Below the pieces are notes generated by a model. That model was not told the DNA's origin, did not search any database, and saw only the letters and a list, made by a program, of their open reading frames with translations. This document shows, piece by piece, positions 1 to 7,725 of a stretch of 64,000 nucleotides of DNA. This stretch comes from Lachnospiraceae bacterium. GTDB lineage: Bacteria > Bacillota > Clostridia > Lachnospirales > Lachnospiraceae. The stretch is taken from assembly GCA_017936885.1 (NCBI GenBank), contig JAGBEO010000036.1:1-64000 (forward strand), given 5' to 3'. The position numbers and the translations under genes were made by a program. How positions within the stretch are numbered: position 1 is the stretch's first letter; the number at the start of each line of letters is the position of its first letter.

Positions 1-1
1 C

Positions 2-250
2 TGCACTGCCTGCCGGTATTGTACGGATGGGTGTCCGAAGCAGATTGCCATTCCTGACCTGTTTGCCTGCCTGAACGCAAAGAAACAGTTTCAGAATTGG
101 AACACAGATTACTACTACAACAATGTACATACCAAAGAAGGAAGCCGGGCATCTGACTGTATCAAATGCGGTAGATGTGAGCATATCTGCCCGCAGCACC
201 TGCCGATTCGGGCGCTTCTCACCGAGGTGGCGAAAGAATTTGACAAATAA
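2..250 (+). CDS. Aldo/keto reductase with Fe-S domain, C-terminal end (partial)
   Basis: The window opens inside this gene; 82 codons remain before TAA. Two CxxCxxCxxxCP motifs are visible (CTACRYCTDGCP near the start and CIKCGRCEHICP about 50 residues later), the pattern of two [4Fe-4S] clusters. This tail matches the ferredoxin-like C-terminus of the Fe-S aldo/keto reductase family (COG1453-like), which would precede it as a TIM-barrel domain outside the window. That assignment is from family knowledge because the catalytic part is not seen. The alcohol dehydrogenase follows 20 bases later on the same strand, so it probably belongs to the same redox operon. Confidence 0.75.
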   Translation, partial: CTACRYCTDGCPKQIAIPDLFACLNAKKQFQNWNTDYYYNNVHTKEGSRASDCIKCGRCEHICPQHLPIRALLTEVAKEFDK

Positions 251-270
251 GAAATATGGAGGAAATGACA

Positions 271-1437
271 ATGAACAATTTTATTTATGACATTCCGGTA
301 AGAGTGTATTTTGGAGAAAATCAACTTTGCCACTTAGGAGAAGAATTATCGAAATACGGTAAGAGGGTGTTATTGACATACGGTGGCGGCTCTATCAAGA
401 AGAGTGGTCTTTATGATGCTGTGACAAAGGAAATCAAAAACGCAGGGCTGGAATTGTATGAGCTGTCCGGTATTGCACCCAACCCTCGTATTGATTCGGT
501 GCGTGATGGAGCTCGGATGTGCAAGGAACATAATATTGATGTCCTGTTGGCTGTAGGTGGCGGTTCTACTTTGGATGCAACCAAATGGATGGCAGCAGGA
601 GCCTGCGTTGAACATGATCCGTGGGACTTTTTCAGTAAGTGGGCTCCTGTGGAAAAGGCACTGCCGGTAGTTACAATATTGACTCTTGCAGCTACCGGAT
701 CGGAGATGGATTCCGGCGGTGTTATCAGCAATCCTGAAACACAGGACAAAATTGGCCGTTTGGCTGATCCCCTGTTGCCCAAGGCTTCCTTTCTCGATCC
801 AACACTGACCTATAGTGTCAGCCCTTATCAGACGGCCTGCGGTGCAGCGGACATGATGAGCCATATCATGGAAGTTTATTTCAATATGGAGCCTGACCTG
901 TATATGCTGGATTGCTTTATGGAAGGCATGATGAAAACTATCATCAAATATGCGCCTATCGCAATGCAGGAGCCGGATAATTATGAGGCTCGTGCAAACC
1001 TCATGTGGACTTCTTCATGGGCAATTAACGGTTTTGTGAACGGCGGTAAGCAGCAGGCATGGAGCTGCCACCCTATGGAGCATGAACTTTCTGCTATTTA
1101 TGATATTACTCACGGCCTTGGTTTGGCAATTTTGACTCCCCGCTGGATGAAATATTGCTTGGATGAGACTACCGTATCTAAATATGTTCAGTTTGGTGTG
1201 AATGTCTTTGGCATTGATGCAAATCTGGAGCCGATGGATATTGCAAAGCAGAGCATTGAAAAACTTTCTGCATTCTTCTTTGATACGCTGGGACTGGATA
1301 ATACTTTCACAAAAGTCGGCATTGAAGAAAAGAACTTCCCAGTTATGGCTAAGAAGGCTTGTGGAGACGGTGTGCTACCGGGTTTTAAGCCGCTGGCACA
1401 GCAGGACATTGAAAAAATATTTGCAATGTGCCGCTGA
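271..1437 (+). CDS. Iron-containing alcohol dehydrogenase (YqhD/BDH type)
   Basis: A 388-residue protein, the usual length for group III Fe-dependent alcohol dehydrogenases, which reduce aldehydes with NAD(P)H in the cytosol. The nucleotide-binding GGGSTLDATK motif lies around residue 95. The metal ligands read D194 and H198 (ADMMSH), H267 (CHPMEH) and H281 (ITHGLG). The start at 271 is chosen because GGAGG at 258-262 sits 8 bases upstream; the longer reading from 256 would place the ribosome site inside the gene. It closely follows a Fe-S aldo/keto reductase and precedes another reductase, suggesting coordinated handling of aldehydes or other carbonyls. The exact substrate cannot be read from sequence. 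Confidence 0.93.
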   Translation: MNNFIYDIPVRVYFGENQLCHLGEELSKYGKRVLLTYGGGSIKKSGLYDAVTKEIKNAGLELYELSGIAPNPRIDSVRDGARMCKEHNIDVLLAVGGGSTLDATKWMAAGACVEHDPWDFFSKWAPVEKALPVVTILTLAATGSEMDSGGVISNPETQDKIGRLADPLLPKASFLDPTLTYSVSPYQTACGAADMMSHIMEVYFNMEPDLYMLDCFMEGMMKTIIKYAPIAMQEPDNYEARANLMWTSSWAINGFVNGGKQQAWSCHPMEHELSAIYDITHGLGLAILTPRWMKYCLDETTVSKYVQFGVNVFGIDANLEPMDIAKQSIEKLSAFFFDTLGLDNTFTKVGIEEKNFPVMAKKACGDGVLPGFKPLAQQDIEKIFAMCR

Positions 1438-1473
1438 TAAGCTATGGCAATTTGAGGCAGAGAGGAAAATGGT

Positions 1474-2463
1474 ATGGAACAAAGAACGATTGGAAACAGT
1501 GCATTGAAGGTATCACCTGTCGGTTTGGGCTGCATGGGGCTTAGCCATGCCAGCGGCACACCTACAGAAAAAAGCGAAGCAGTCAAAATACTGCGGCAGG
1601 CTTTTGATATGGGATATATCCTGTTTGATACAGCAGAGTGTTATACAGGAATCAATGCAGATGGGAGTATCTCCTATAACGAAGAACTGGTAGGAGAAGC
1701 ATTGAAGCCGGTTCGCAGTCAGGTAGTAATCGCTACAAAATACGGTGTTCATCACGCAGAGGATAAAGGGCTGATCCTGGACAGCAGGCCGGAAGTAATC
1801 CGCAAATCTGTGGAAGGTAGTTTGAAACGGTTAGAAACAGATTACATCGACCTTTATTATCAGCACAGAATTGACCCCAAGGTTGCTCCGGAGGAAGTGG
1901 CTGGTGTGATGGCTGATCTGATTCAGGAAGGAAAAATCCGCTATTGGGGTATTTCTGAGACCACGGAAGAATATCTGCGGCGGGCTCATGCAGTATGCCC
2001 GGTAACAGCCATTCAAAATCGTTACTCTATGATGGCCCGTTGGCACGAGAGTCTGTTCCCGGCAGTGGAGGAGCTGAACATTGGATATGTGGCGTTTTCT
2101 CCTATGGCGAACGGCTTTTTGAGTGGTCAATATAACCAGAATACGAAGTTTGAGGCAGGGACGGATTACCGCAGCTTCATGCCGCAGTATACAGAGGAAG
2201 GCTTTGAAAAAGGCCGTGAGCTGCTGAACTATTTGCAAAAATTGTCCGAGGAAAAGAAGGCAACTTCTGCGCAGCTTTCGTTGGCATGGATGCTTGGCAA
2301 GAAGAAATGGATTATTCCCATTCCCGGCAGCCGCAAACCGGAACGGCTTCAGGAAAATCTGAAAGCGGCAGAGATTATCTTATCTGCTGAGGAAATCAAT
2401 GAAATAGATGGAAAACTGAACCAGATGCAGTTTCTTGTATTTGGTGGAAATCAGGCGAAATAA
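1474..2463 (+). CDS. Aldo/keto reductase
   Basis: A 329-residue protein of the NADPH-dependent aldo/keto reductase superfamily, similar in style to the YhdN/AKR13 group. The barrel opening GLGCMGLSH, the catalytic Tyr in FDTAECYTG, the Lys in VIATKYG and the His in YYQHRID are all present, as is the C-terminal cofactor region IPIPGSRKPERL. GAGG lies upstream of the ATG. It sits 36 bases after the alcohol dehydrogenase and 20 bases before an SDR gene, so the three are probably co-transcribed. Physiological substrates of such enzymes are broad; carbonyl detoxification is inference. Confidence 0.92.
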   Translation: MEQRTIGNSALKVSPVGLGCMGLSHASGTPTEKSEAVKILRQAFDMGYILFDTAECYTGINADGSISYNEELVGEALKPVRSQVVIATKYGVHHAEDKGLILDSRPEVIRKSVEGSLKRLETDYIDLYYQHRIDPKVAPEEVAGVMADLIQEGKIRYWGISETTEEYLRRAHAVCPVTAIQNRYSMMARWHESLFPAVEELNIGYVAFSPMANGFLSGQYNQNTKFEAGTDYRSFMPQYTEEGFEKGRELLNYLQKLSEEKKATSAQLSLAWMLGKKKWIIPIPGSRKPERLQENLKAAEIILSAEEINEIDGKLNQMQFLVFGGNQAK

Positions 2464-2483
2464 GAAAAGGTAGGCGAAAGAAC

Positions 2484-3314
2484 ATGAAAGATGTAATGAT
2501 TTTAACTGGTGCAGGCCAGATTGGTATGGCGATTGCCAGAAGAATGGGCTATGGCATGAAAATTGTTGTAGGCGACAAAAAGCTGGAAAACGCTCAGGCT
2601 ATCGCTAAGATCATGAATGATGCGGGCTTTGATGTGGTGCCTATGGAAATGGACTTATCTTCCCGAGAGTCTATTATGAGTCTCATTGCGGAGGCGCAGA
2701 AATATGGAGAAATTTCCATGCTGGTCAATGCGGCCGGGGTTTCACCCAGTCAGGCCCCTATCGAGGCAATTCTGAAAGTGGATTTGTATGGTACTGCCGT
2801 TTTGTTGGAGGAAGTTGGTAAAGTTATTAAAGAAGGCGGCGTGGGAGTAACGATTTCCAGTCAGTCCGGCTGGCGTATGCCTGCGCTGACTGCCGAGGAA
2901 GATGAGCTTCTGGCGACTACACCCACCGAGAAACTGCTGAAACTTCCACTGTTACAGCCGGAGAAGATCCGGGATACCCTGCACGCCTATCAGATGGCAA
3001 AACGATGCAATGAAAAGCGTGTTATGGCAGAGGCGGTTAAATGGGGTAAACGAGGCGCCCGTATCAACGATATTGCGCCTGGTATTATTGTAACGCCGCT
3101 GGCCATTGACGAATTTAACGGCCCTCGCGGAGATTTCTACAAGAATATGTTCGCAAATTGTCCTGCCGGACGTCCGGGAACTGCGGATGAAGTGGCAAAT
3201 GTGGCAGAACTTTTAATGAGCGACAAAGGAGCATTTATTACCGGTTCTACTGTCCTGATTGATGGAGGCGCTACATCCAGTTATTTCTACGGCCCGTTGA
3301 AACCGCAGAAATAA
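2484..3314 (+). CDS. SDR family oxidoreductase
   Basis: A 276-residue short-chain dehydrogenase/reductase. The N-terminal cofactor loop TGAGQIGMAIA (a GxxxGxG variant), the NAAGVS motif near residue 84, an SSQSGW strand with the catalytic Ser, and YQMAK (the YxxxK signature) near residue 172 are visible. The C-terminus ends with the usual ITGSTVLIDGG. The segment between the Ser and the Tyr is longer than in minimal SDRs. AGGCGAAAG precedes the start. It is part of the redox operon at 1-5 kb; substrate unknown. Confidence 0.92.
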   Translation: MKDVMILTGAGQIGMAIARRMGYGMKIVVGDKKLENAQAIAKIMNDAGFDVVPMEMDLSSRESIMSLIAEAQKYGEISMLVNAAGVSPSQAPIEAILKVDLYGTAVLLEEVGKVIKEGGVGVTISSQSGWRMPALTAEEDELLATTPTEKLLKLPLLQPEKIRDTLHAYQMAKRCNEKRVMAEAVKWGKRGARINDIAPGIIVTPLAIDEFNGPRGDFYKNMFANCPAGRPGTADEVANVAELLMSDKGAFITGSTVLIDGGATSSYFYGPLKPQK

Positions 3315-3359
3315 TGGCGCTTATATCCCAAATTATAATTTTTGAAAGGAACGAATACA

Positions 3360-4082
3360 ATGAAAAAATGGATTGCATTATTTATGGGGCTGCTTTTGGT
3401 ATTTAGTTTTACTGCGTGTGGCAACACCAGTCCGTCTAACGCTTCACAGACTGAATCATCCGCGGAGGAACAGGAAACTTCTCAGACGGAAACTCCTACA
3501 GCAGCGACCTCTGCGACCGAGACCTCTGCAACAGAGACTACCGAAGCAGAAGTATCAGAAAGTGAATTGCCCTCTGATTTGGAAACAGAACCGGAGACTG
3601 GAAAAACACTGGTTGTATATTTCTCAGCAACCGGAAATACAGAGGGGGCTGCAAATTACATAGCAGCGGCAACAGATGCCGATGCCTTTGAGTTGGAGCC
3701 GAAAGATCCTTATACGGATGCTGACTTAGACTGGACGGATGACAACAGTCGGGTCGTATATGAGCATGACAATCCGGATGCCAGGGATATAGAATTAGTG
3801 GCCGCGACTGTTCCTGATTGGGAATCTTACGATACAGTATTTATCGGTTATCCCATCTGGTGGGGAATTGCGGCATGGCCGGTGGATAGCTTTGTAAAAG
3901 CAAATGATTTTACTGGGAAAACAGTAGTGCCTTTTTGCACTTCTTCCAGTTCCGGTTTGGGAGAAAGCGGAGAACTGCTGGCTGAATTGACAGGTACAGG
4001 AGACTGGCTGGAAGGTAAGCGCTTTTCCTCCGGTGTGACAGAGGATGCTGTCCAGACATGGATTGAAGAATTAGGGCTATAA
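3360..4082 (+). CDS. Lipoprotein flavodoxin
   Basis: A 240-residue protein with a lipoprotein signal (MKKW, hydrophobic core, lipobox FTAC with Cys20), a Thr/Glu/Ser-rich low-complexity linker to about residue 80, then a flavodoxin domain. The FMN phosphate loop reads YFSATGNTEG and the second flavin-contact region reads GYPIWWGIAAWP. The start at 3360 is preferred over an upstream TTG at 3342 because GAAAGGA lies just upstream and the signal peptide begins there. A membrane-anchored extracellular flavodoxin implies electron transfer or quinone/metal reduction at the cell surface. It is followed 15 bases later by a cytosolic flavodoxin, probably in the same operon. Confidence 0.9.
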   Translation: MKKWIALFMGLLLVFSFTACGNTSPSNASQTESSAEEQETSQTETPTAATSATETSATETTEAEVSESELPSDLETEPETGKTLVVYFSATGNTEGAANYIAAATDADAFELEPKDPYTDADLDWTDDNSRVVYEHDNPDARDIELVAATVPDWESYDTVFIGYPIWWGIAAWPVDSFVKANDFTGKTVVPFCTSSSSGLGESGELLAELTGTGDWLEGKRFSSGVTEDAVQTWIEELGL

Positions 4083-4097
4083 AAGGAGTAAATCAGA

Positions 4098-4580
4098 ATG
4101 GAAAAGAAAATGTTAATCGTATATTATTCTGTATCAAATGGTAATACCAAACGGATTGCTGAGCAGCTGCAGAAAGCTACTGGCGCAGATATTGTCCGGA
4201 TTGAGACGGCAACTCCCTATTCGGGTTCTTATAACGATATTGTGGAGCAAGGACAGCGCGAGGTGAACCGTGGGTATCAGCCGGAGATTAAACCGTTGAG
4301 CCTGAATCCGGCGGATTATGATGTGATTGCGGTAGGAACGCCTACTTGGTGGTACACGATGGCACCGGCAGTATTATCATTTTTGAAGTCTTATGATTGG
4401 AAGGGAAAGACTGTAATTCCTTTTCAGACACATGGCGGTTGGCCGGGCCATGTTATTAAAGATATTAAGAGTGCTTGTAAAGGGGCTGATTTTTCTCACG
4501 AAATGGAGATTCAGTTTGATTCATCAGGCGGCGCAGAATTGGTAACATCGGATAAAAAGATTGAAGCATGGATTACATAG
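4098..4580 (+). CDS. Flavodoxin, cytosolic
   Basis: A 160-residue flavodoxin without a signal peptide. The FMN-binding loop YYSVSNGNTKRIA is at the N-terminus and the aromatic-rich loop GTPTWWYTMAP is at mid-protein, as in flavodoxin_4-type proteins. AAAGGAG precedes the ATG. It shares the fold of the lipoprotein flavodoxin immediately upstream but lacks its leader and linker; the two may have arisen by duplication. It probably acts as the low-potential electron donor or quinone reductase for the enzymes of this cluster (inference). Confidence 0.92.
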   Translation: MEKKMLIVYYSVSNGNTKRIAEQLQKATGADIVRIETATPYSGSYNDIVEQGQREVNRGYQPEIKPLSLNPADYDVIAVGTPTWWYTMAPAVLSFLKSYDWKGKTVIPFQTHGGWPGHVIKDIKSACKGADFSHEMEIQFDSSGGAELVTSDKKIEAWIT

Positions 4581-4601
4581 GTAAGATAGGAGGAAACTGA
4601 G

Positions 4602-5012
4602 ATGAAACCAGAAGAAGTAAGCATTTTCCCGGTTGGCGGGAAGAATGATGCGTTTGCAAAATATTTTGCAGGACAAAGCTATCTGAATATGCTCACAACA
4701 GAGGGGGTGGCGATCGGCAATGTAACTTTTGAGCCGGGCAGCCGTAATAATTGGCATATTCATCATGCGAAGAGTGGCGGTGGTCAGATTTTACTTTGTA
4801 CCGCCGGACGTGGATATTATCAGGAATGGGGAAAGGATGCACAGGAGCTTCATCCCGGTGATGTAGTGGTTATTCCGGCAGGTGTGAAACACTGGCATGG
4901 AGCCGCTGCGGATAGCTGGTTCGCGCATTTAGCTGTTGAGGTTCCGGGGGAAGAAACAGCTACGGAATGGTGTGAAGCGGTATCCGACGAGGCATACATA
5001 GAATTAAGATGA
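4602..5012 (+). CDS. Cupin domain protein
   Basis: A 136-residue single-domain cupin. Metal ligands are suggested by NNWHIHH in the first cupin motif and KHWHG in the second (PAGVKHWHG). The central region reads GDVVVIPAG, typical of small conserved-barrel cupins that often accompany carboxymuconolactone-decarboxylase-like or redox genes. AGGAGG lies 7 bases upstream of the start. It is the last clear gene of the redox cluster. Enzymatic or sensor function cannot be decided. Confidence 0.88.
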   Translation: MKPEEVSIFPVGGKNDAFAKYFAGQSYLNMLTTEGVAIGNVTFEPGSRNNWHIHHAKSGGGQILLCTAGRGYYQEWGKDAQELHPGDVVVIPAGVKHWHGAAADSWFAHLAVEVPGEETATEWCEAVSDEAYIELR

Positions 5013-5613
5013 CAACACTTGAAGATGCGTATATTTATATGTCAGGGCAAGGCGCATAAAAGTAAATTTTCTATATGATCTCATTTATATTGCACTTCTG
5101 TACAGAGCCCAAAAGAGTGAAAAGCTGGAGGAAGTGCAATGAAAGCTGCGGTATTAAAGCTGGTCTGAAAAGAGGCAATTTGATGTATATTTATCTGTTG
5201 GGAAAAAGAATCAAGGCCGAAAAGGGACAGAAAGCTGTGAAAATCCTCATAAATCAATAATTTAACGATTGGGTGCATTTTCAAGCCCAAGGGTGCATCC
5301 AGCATTACAGAAAACGCCCTAACCATGGGTGTTTTCTTATACTCAAAAAACGATAGCACCCGCTCAAAGATTGTATCAATTTGATTACGCAATATGGTGT
5401 GAGAGGTCGTAATTTCTTGATTAAGAGAAATTCCTCCTACTCAATCAAGAGTATATTGTGATTTTAAGGTTTCTTGGGAAGTGATAGAGATTAGAAAAGG
5501 CATAATCTTTGATGAAAAGTATGTGCCTTTGTTGTAAAAGGGCATTACTGGAAAATTAATACCGTACTGCAAATAATAAAATTTGGGGAATAAAGAAATT
5601 TTTCAAAAACATA
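5013..5613. other. Intergenic stretch with decayed coding remnants
   Basis: No convincing intact gene is seen. An ATG at 5009 overlapping the cupin stop opens a 15-codon ORF reading TTLEDAYIYMSG, which resembles the C-terminal tip of ABC-2 ATPases and may be a relic. A good GGAGG at about 5128 precedes a nine-codon ORF starting MKAAVLKLV, reminiscent of a zinc alcohol dehydrogenase N-terminus cut by stops. A hairpin lies at 5310-5336 (GAAAACGCCC paired with GGGTGTTTTC). An 8-base inverted repeat (TCTTGATT, 5415-5422, with AATCAAGA, 5443-5450) encloses a CCTCC run. A 61-codon ORF at 5075-5260 has no recognisable features and is not called. Confidence 0.4.
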
Positions 5614-5660
5614 TTGACTTTTTTCGATTTGATGACTATACTACTATTAAATCGAAAAAA
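5614..5660 (+). promoter_or_regulatory. arsR-type promoter with overlapping inverted-repeat operator
   Basis: A consensus-like promoter has -35 TTGACT (5614-5619), a 17-base spacer and -10 TATACT (5637-5642). A perfect 12-base inverted repeat, TTTTTTCGATTT (5619-5630) and AAATCGAAAAAA (5649-5660), brackets the -10 region. The layout fits autorepression by the ArsR-family protein encoded from 5680: binding would block RNA polymerase, and inducer binding would release it (inference from family behaviour). Confidence 0.85.
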
Positions 5661-5679
5661 ATGAATTTGAGGTGATGCA

Positions 5680-5997
5680 ATGAGAGACCACGCCGCGGAC
5701 GCAAGAGTATTTAAAGCTTTTTGCGATGAAAATCGTCTGCAAATCTTAGAGATGCTTCGTGGTGGCGAGAAATGTGCCTGTATATTACTGGAGAATTTAC
5801 AGATCAGTCAGTCGACATTATCGCACCATATGAAAATTTTATGTGATTCCGGTATTGTTGTCAGCCGGAAAGAAGGAAAATGGACGTATTATTCTATTAG
5901 TGAAGAGGGAAGTCTAATGGCAGCAGAGCTTCTTCAAGTGCTGACGAATTCTAATCATGATATGGTAAATAATGTGTGTAGCTGCCATGAGAAGTAA
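5680..5997 (+). CDS. ArsR/SmtB family metalloregulator
   Basis: A 105-residue winged-helix repressor. The recognition region reads QISQSTLSHHMKIL. Immediately before it, EKCACILLENL carries the CxC pair in the same place as the ELCVCDL metal-binding motif of ArsR proteins that sense As(III)/Sb(III) or related thiophilic ions. A further CSCHEK lies at the C-terminus. GAGGTGATGCA precedes the ATG. A palindromic operator overlaps its own promoter and matching half-sites precede the permease downstream, so it probably represses both. Which metal or metalloid it senses cannot be read from the sequence. Confidence 0.9.
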   Translation: MRDHAADARVFKAFCDENRLQILEMLRGGEKCACILLENLQISQSTLSHHMKILCDSGIVVSRKEGKWTYYSISEEGSLMAAELLQVLTNSNHDMVNNVCSCHEK

Positions 5998-6024
5998 AGC
6001 CACGTTTAGAAGGCGTGGCTTTTA
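5997..6024 (+). terminator. Terminator-like hairpin after arsR gene
   Basis: AAGCCACG (5997-6004) pairs with CGTGGCTT (6014-6021) and is followed by a short T/A-rich tail. It overlaps the arsR stop codon. The T tract is weak, so partial read-through into the permease is possible. Confidence 0.65.
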
Positions 6025-6037
6025 TAAAAAAGAACAT

Positions 6038-6156
6038 ATCGAAAAAAATCGAACTATTTGTCTGTTGAAAGGAGATGATTATATGTGTTTTTGTGGATTG
6101 CGGTTTCGGTGCAGATCAGAGTAGTTCTCTTTTTTAATATTTTATAGTCGATTTTT
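6038..6156 (+). promoter_or_regulatory. Second ArsR-type operator region before the permease
   Basis: Half-sites like those at the arsR promoter recur here: ATCGAA at 6038-6043 and again at 6048-6053 (direct orientation), and TCGATTTTT at about 6148-6156. They share the TCGAttt core of the perfect operator at 5619-5660. Arrangement as direct repeats plus a distant inverse half-site differs from the first operator, so affinity may differ. I do not see an equally clear -35/-10 pair here. Confidence 0.5.
6083..6124 (+). CDS. Possible 13-residue Cys-containing leader peptide
   Basis: The ORF reads MCFCGLRFRCRSE and stops with TAG. It has an unusually good ribosome site for so small an ORF (AAAGGAG, 6068-6074, 8 bases before ATG). 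It lies in the untranslated region between the ArsR-type half-sites and the permease, and a T-rich run (CTCTTTTTT) begins directly after its stop. Three of 13 residues are Cys and three are Arg, which would suit a leader peptide whose translation reports on Cys or metal stress. It could equally be a chance ORF. Confidence 0.4.
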   Translation: MCFCGLRFRCRSE

Positions 6157-6202
6157 GCAGTATTGAATAGGTTGAGAATTTTTCTATCAGGAGGTAACGA
6201 TT

Positions 6203-7126
6203 ATGTTTACAACGGAAACGTTGATCCATGCAGGACAGACATTTCTGATGCTGTTTGGTGAGTTGTTTGGCTTATTTATTGGCATTAGTTTTGTGGTTGC
6301 CCTATTGCAGATTTATATTTCTCAGGAGCGCATTAAACGCATCCTTACGACACCGAGAAAGGGGATTAACAGTGTGCTTGGAGCGGCACTGGGAGCGGTC
6401 ACACCTTTCTGTTCTTGTTCCACAATCCCGGTTCTGGTCGGTTTGTTTAAGAGTGGGGCGCCTTTTTGTGGTGCAATTTCGTTCCTGTTGACATCCCCGA
6501 TTTTAAATCCGGCGATTATTACTTTGATGTTGGCATTCTTCGGAGTGAAAGCCACTATCGTTTATTCAATATTTACATTTGTATTTGCCGTTGTGATGGG
6601 ATTGATTCTGGACGCAGCAGGATTTGAAAAAGAGGTTAAGAATGTTACGGTCAAAGGCGGCCATCAGGATGGTGTAAGTTGGGAGACATTACAAGGAACA
6701 TTTTGGCAGAAGCAGATTCAGGCATTCAAGCTTTCTTTGAAGGATGCATTTGGCTTGTTTAAGGGCGTTGTGCTTTTCCTGCTTCTTGGCGCAGGTATCG
6801 GTGCATTTATCTATGAGTTTGTTCCGACTGATCTTTTGGCAAACTTTGCAGGAGCGTCCAACCTGTGGGCGGTTCCTTTAGCAGCGATTGTTGGTATTCC
6901 TATGTATATCAGGACAGAAACAATGATCCCTATTGCAAGCATATTGATTTCCAAAGGTGTAGCACCGGGTGTCATGATTGCTCTGATTTTAGGAGGTGCA
7001 GGAGCCAGTATTCCGGAAGTATCTCTGCTTAGTTCCATTTTTAAAAAGAAGATGGTAATCGCCTTTGTGCTTTGCATCTTTGCCGTAGCAGTTATTACCG
7101 GTTATGTATTTAACTTTATTCTTTAA
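6203..7126 (+). CDS. Permease, YraQ/ArsP-like (COG0701, DUF318)
   Basis: A 307-residue polytopic membrane protein with about eight hydrophobic segments. The family signature CSCSTIPV and the TSPILNPAI motif are near residues 69-100; Cys residues of this motif are implicated in transport in ArsP-type organoarsenical exporters. Family members export organoarsenicals, or metals such as copper or zinc. AGGAGG lies 8 bases before the ATG. It is placed between an ArsR-type regulator and a Cys-rich small protein, which supports export of a thiophilic metal or metalloid; the exact substrate is not determinable. Confidence 0.9.
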   Translation: MFTTETLIHAGQTFLMLFGELFGLFIGISFVVALLQIYISQERIKRILTTPRKGINSVLGAALGAVTPFCSCSTIPVLVGLFKSGAPFCGAISFLLTSPILNPAIITLMLAFFGVKATIVYSIFTFVFAVVMGLILDAAGFEKEVKNVTVKGGHQDGVSWETLQGTFWQKQIQAFKLSLKDAFGLFKGVVLFLLLGAGIGAFIYEFVPTDLLANFAGASNLWAVPLAAIVGIPMYIRTETMIPIASILISKGVAPGVMIALILGGAGASIPEVSLLSSIFKKKMVIAFVLCIFAVAVITGYVFNFIL

Positions 7127-7139
7127 GGAGGAAATTATC

Positions 7140-7331
7140 ATGAGTGAAAAGAAAAGTTTCTTTGCGAGTTTGTTCGGAGGCAGTAAATCAGGTGGTTGTT
7201 GCAACATGGAGATTGTGGAAGAACCAAAGAAAAAGGGTGGTTGCTGTGATATGGAAATTGTGGAGGAGGAAGTTGGATGCTGCTGTGGAAGTGATACAGC
7301 GCAGGAAACATATGCTTCCGAATCGGAGTAG
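7140..7331 (+). CDS. Small Cys-rich repeat protein (possible metal binder)
   Basis: A 63-residue protein without a signal peptide. After a Lys/Phe-rich N-terminus it contains GGCCNMEIVEE, then GGCCDMEIVEE, then a third degenerate copy GCCCGS, so it is a tandem repeat with a CC pair about every 20 residues (seven Cys in total). AAGGAGG lies before the ATG, 13 bases after the permease stop, so the two are co-translated. Adjacent Cys pairs next to acidic residues suggest a soft-metal chaperone or scavenger delivering ions to the permease (inference). No named family is recognised. Confidence 0.75.
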   Translation: MSEKKSFFASLFGGSKSGGCCNMEIVEEPKKKGGCCDMEIVEEEVGCCCGSDTAQETYASESE

Positions 7332-7477
7332 GCAGACATCCTGATAGTAAAGTAAAGATTTCCTCAAAGCTTTGGAACTGCTTACAAAGCAGGATAGCAG
7401 ATCACGTAATAAAGAGACTCTTACTGAAAAATCCGTTTTGTTTCTTTCACATTAAAATATGATATTTAGGCTGGTCT

Positions 7478-7520
7478 AACCTCGGCAGATTCGCTTTATG
7501 GATTCTGCCGAGGTTTCTTT
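7478..7520 (+). terminator. Strong rho-independent terminator
   Basis: AACCTCGGCAGA (7478-7489) is perfectly complementary to TCTGCCGAGGTT (7504-7515), with a 14-base loop and a T-rich tail. It closes the ArsR/permease locus. Between the small Cys-rich gene and this hairpin (7332-7477) I see no gene. Confidence 0.88.
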
Positions 7521-7633
7521 ATAGGACAGTTCTGTTGTTCTCATATTCTTCCGGCACAGCCGTACATTTCTGCAAATGTTTCATCCAATAATTTTTCATA
7601 GTGATGTAACAAAATAAAATTTAAAAAAAAAGA

Positions 7634-7701
7634 TGTAACTATTGACATTACAACAAACCAGTGATATATTAGCATTATCAGATGTAACAAACAATATTAC
7701 A
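7634..7701 (+). promoter_or_regulatory. Promoter with two Rrf2-type operators (SnoaL-like gene)
   Basis: The promoter is -35 TTGACA (7642-7647), 17-base spacer, -10 TATATT (7665-7670). One palindrome TGTAA-N9-TTACA (7634-7652) overlaps the -35 and a second (7683-7701) lies just downstream of the expected transcription start. The same palindrome with identical spacing recurs at the regulator gene and at the sirtuin operon. Two operators flanking the promoter suggest tight repression. Confidence 0.85.
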
Positions 7702-7725
7702 ACAAAACAAATGGAGGTAACAATT

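Noticed and set aside
5075-5260. 61-codon plus-strand ORF
   Set aside because: Composition not protein-like, weak start; likely chance in a decayed region.
5081-5392. 103-codon minus-strand ORF in the gap before the ArsR gene
   Set aside because: No ribosome site, no recognisable motif and several alternative short frames; kept only as a decayed stretch.
7590-7625. Additional TGTAA half-site near 7605
   Set aside because: No TTACA partner at nine bases, so not counted as an operator.
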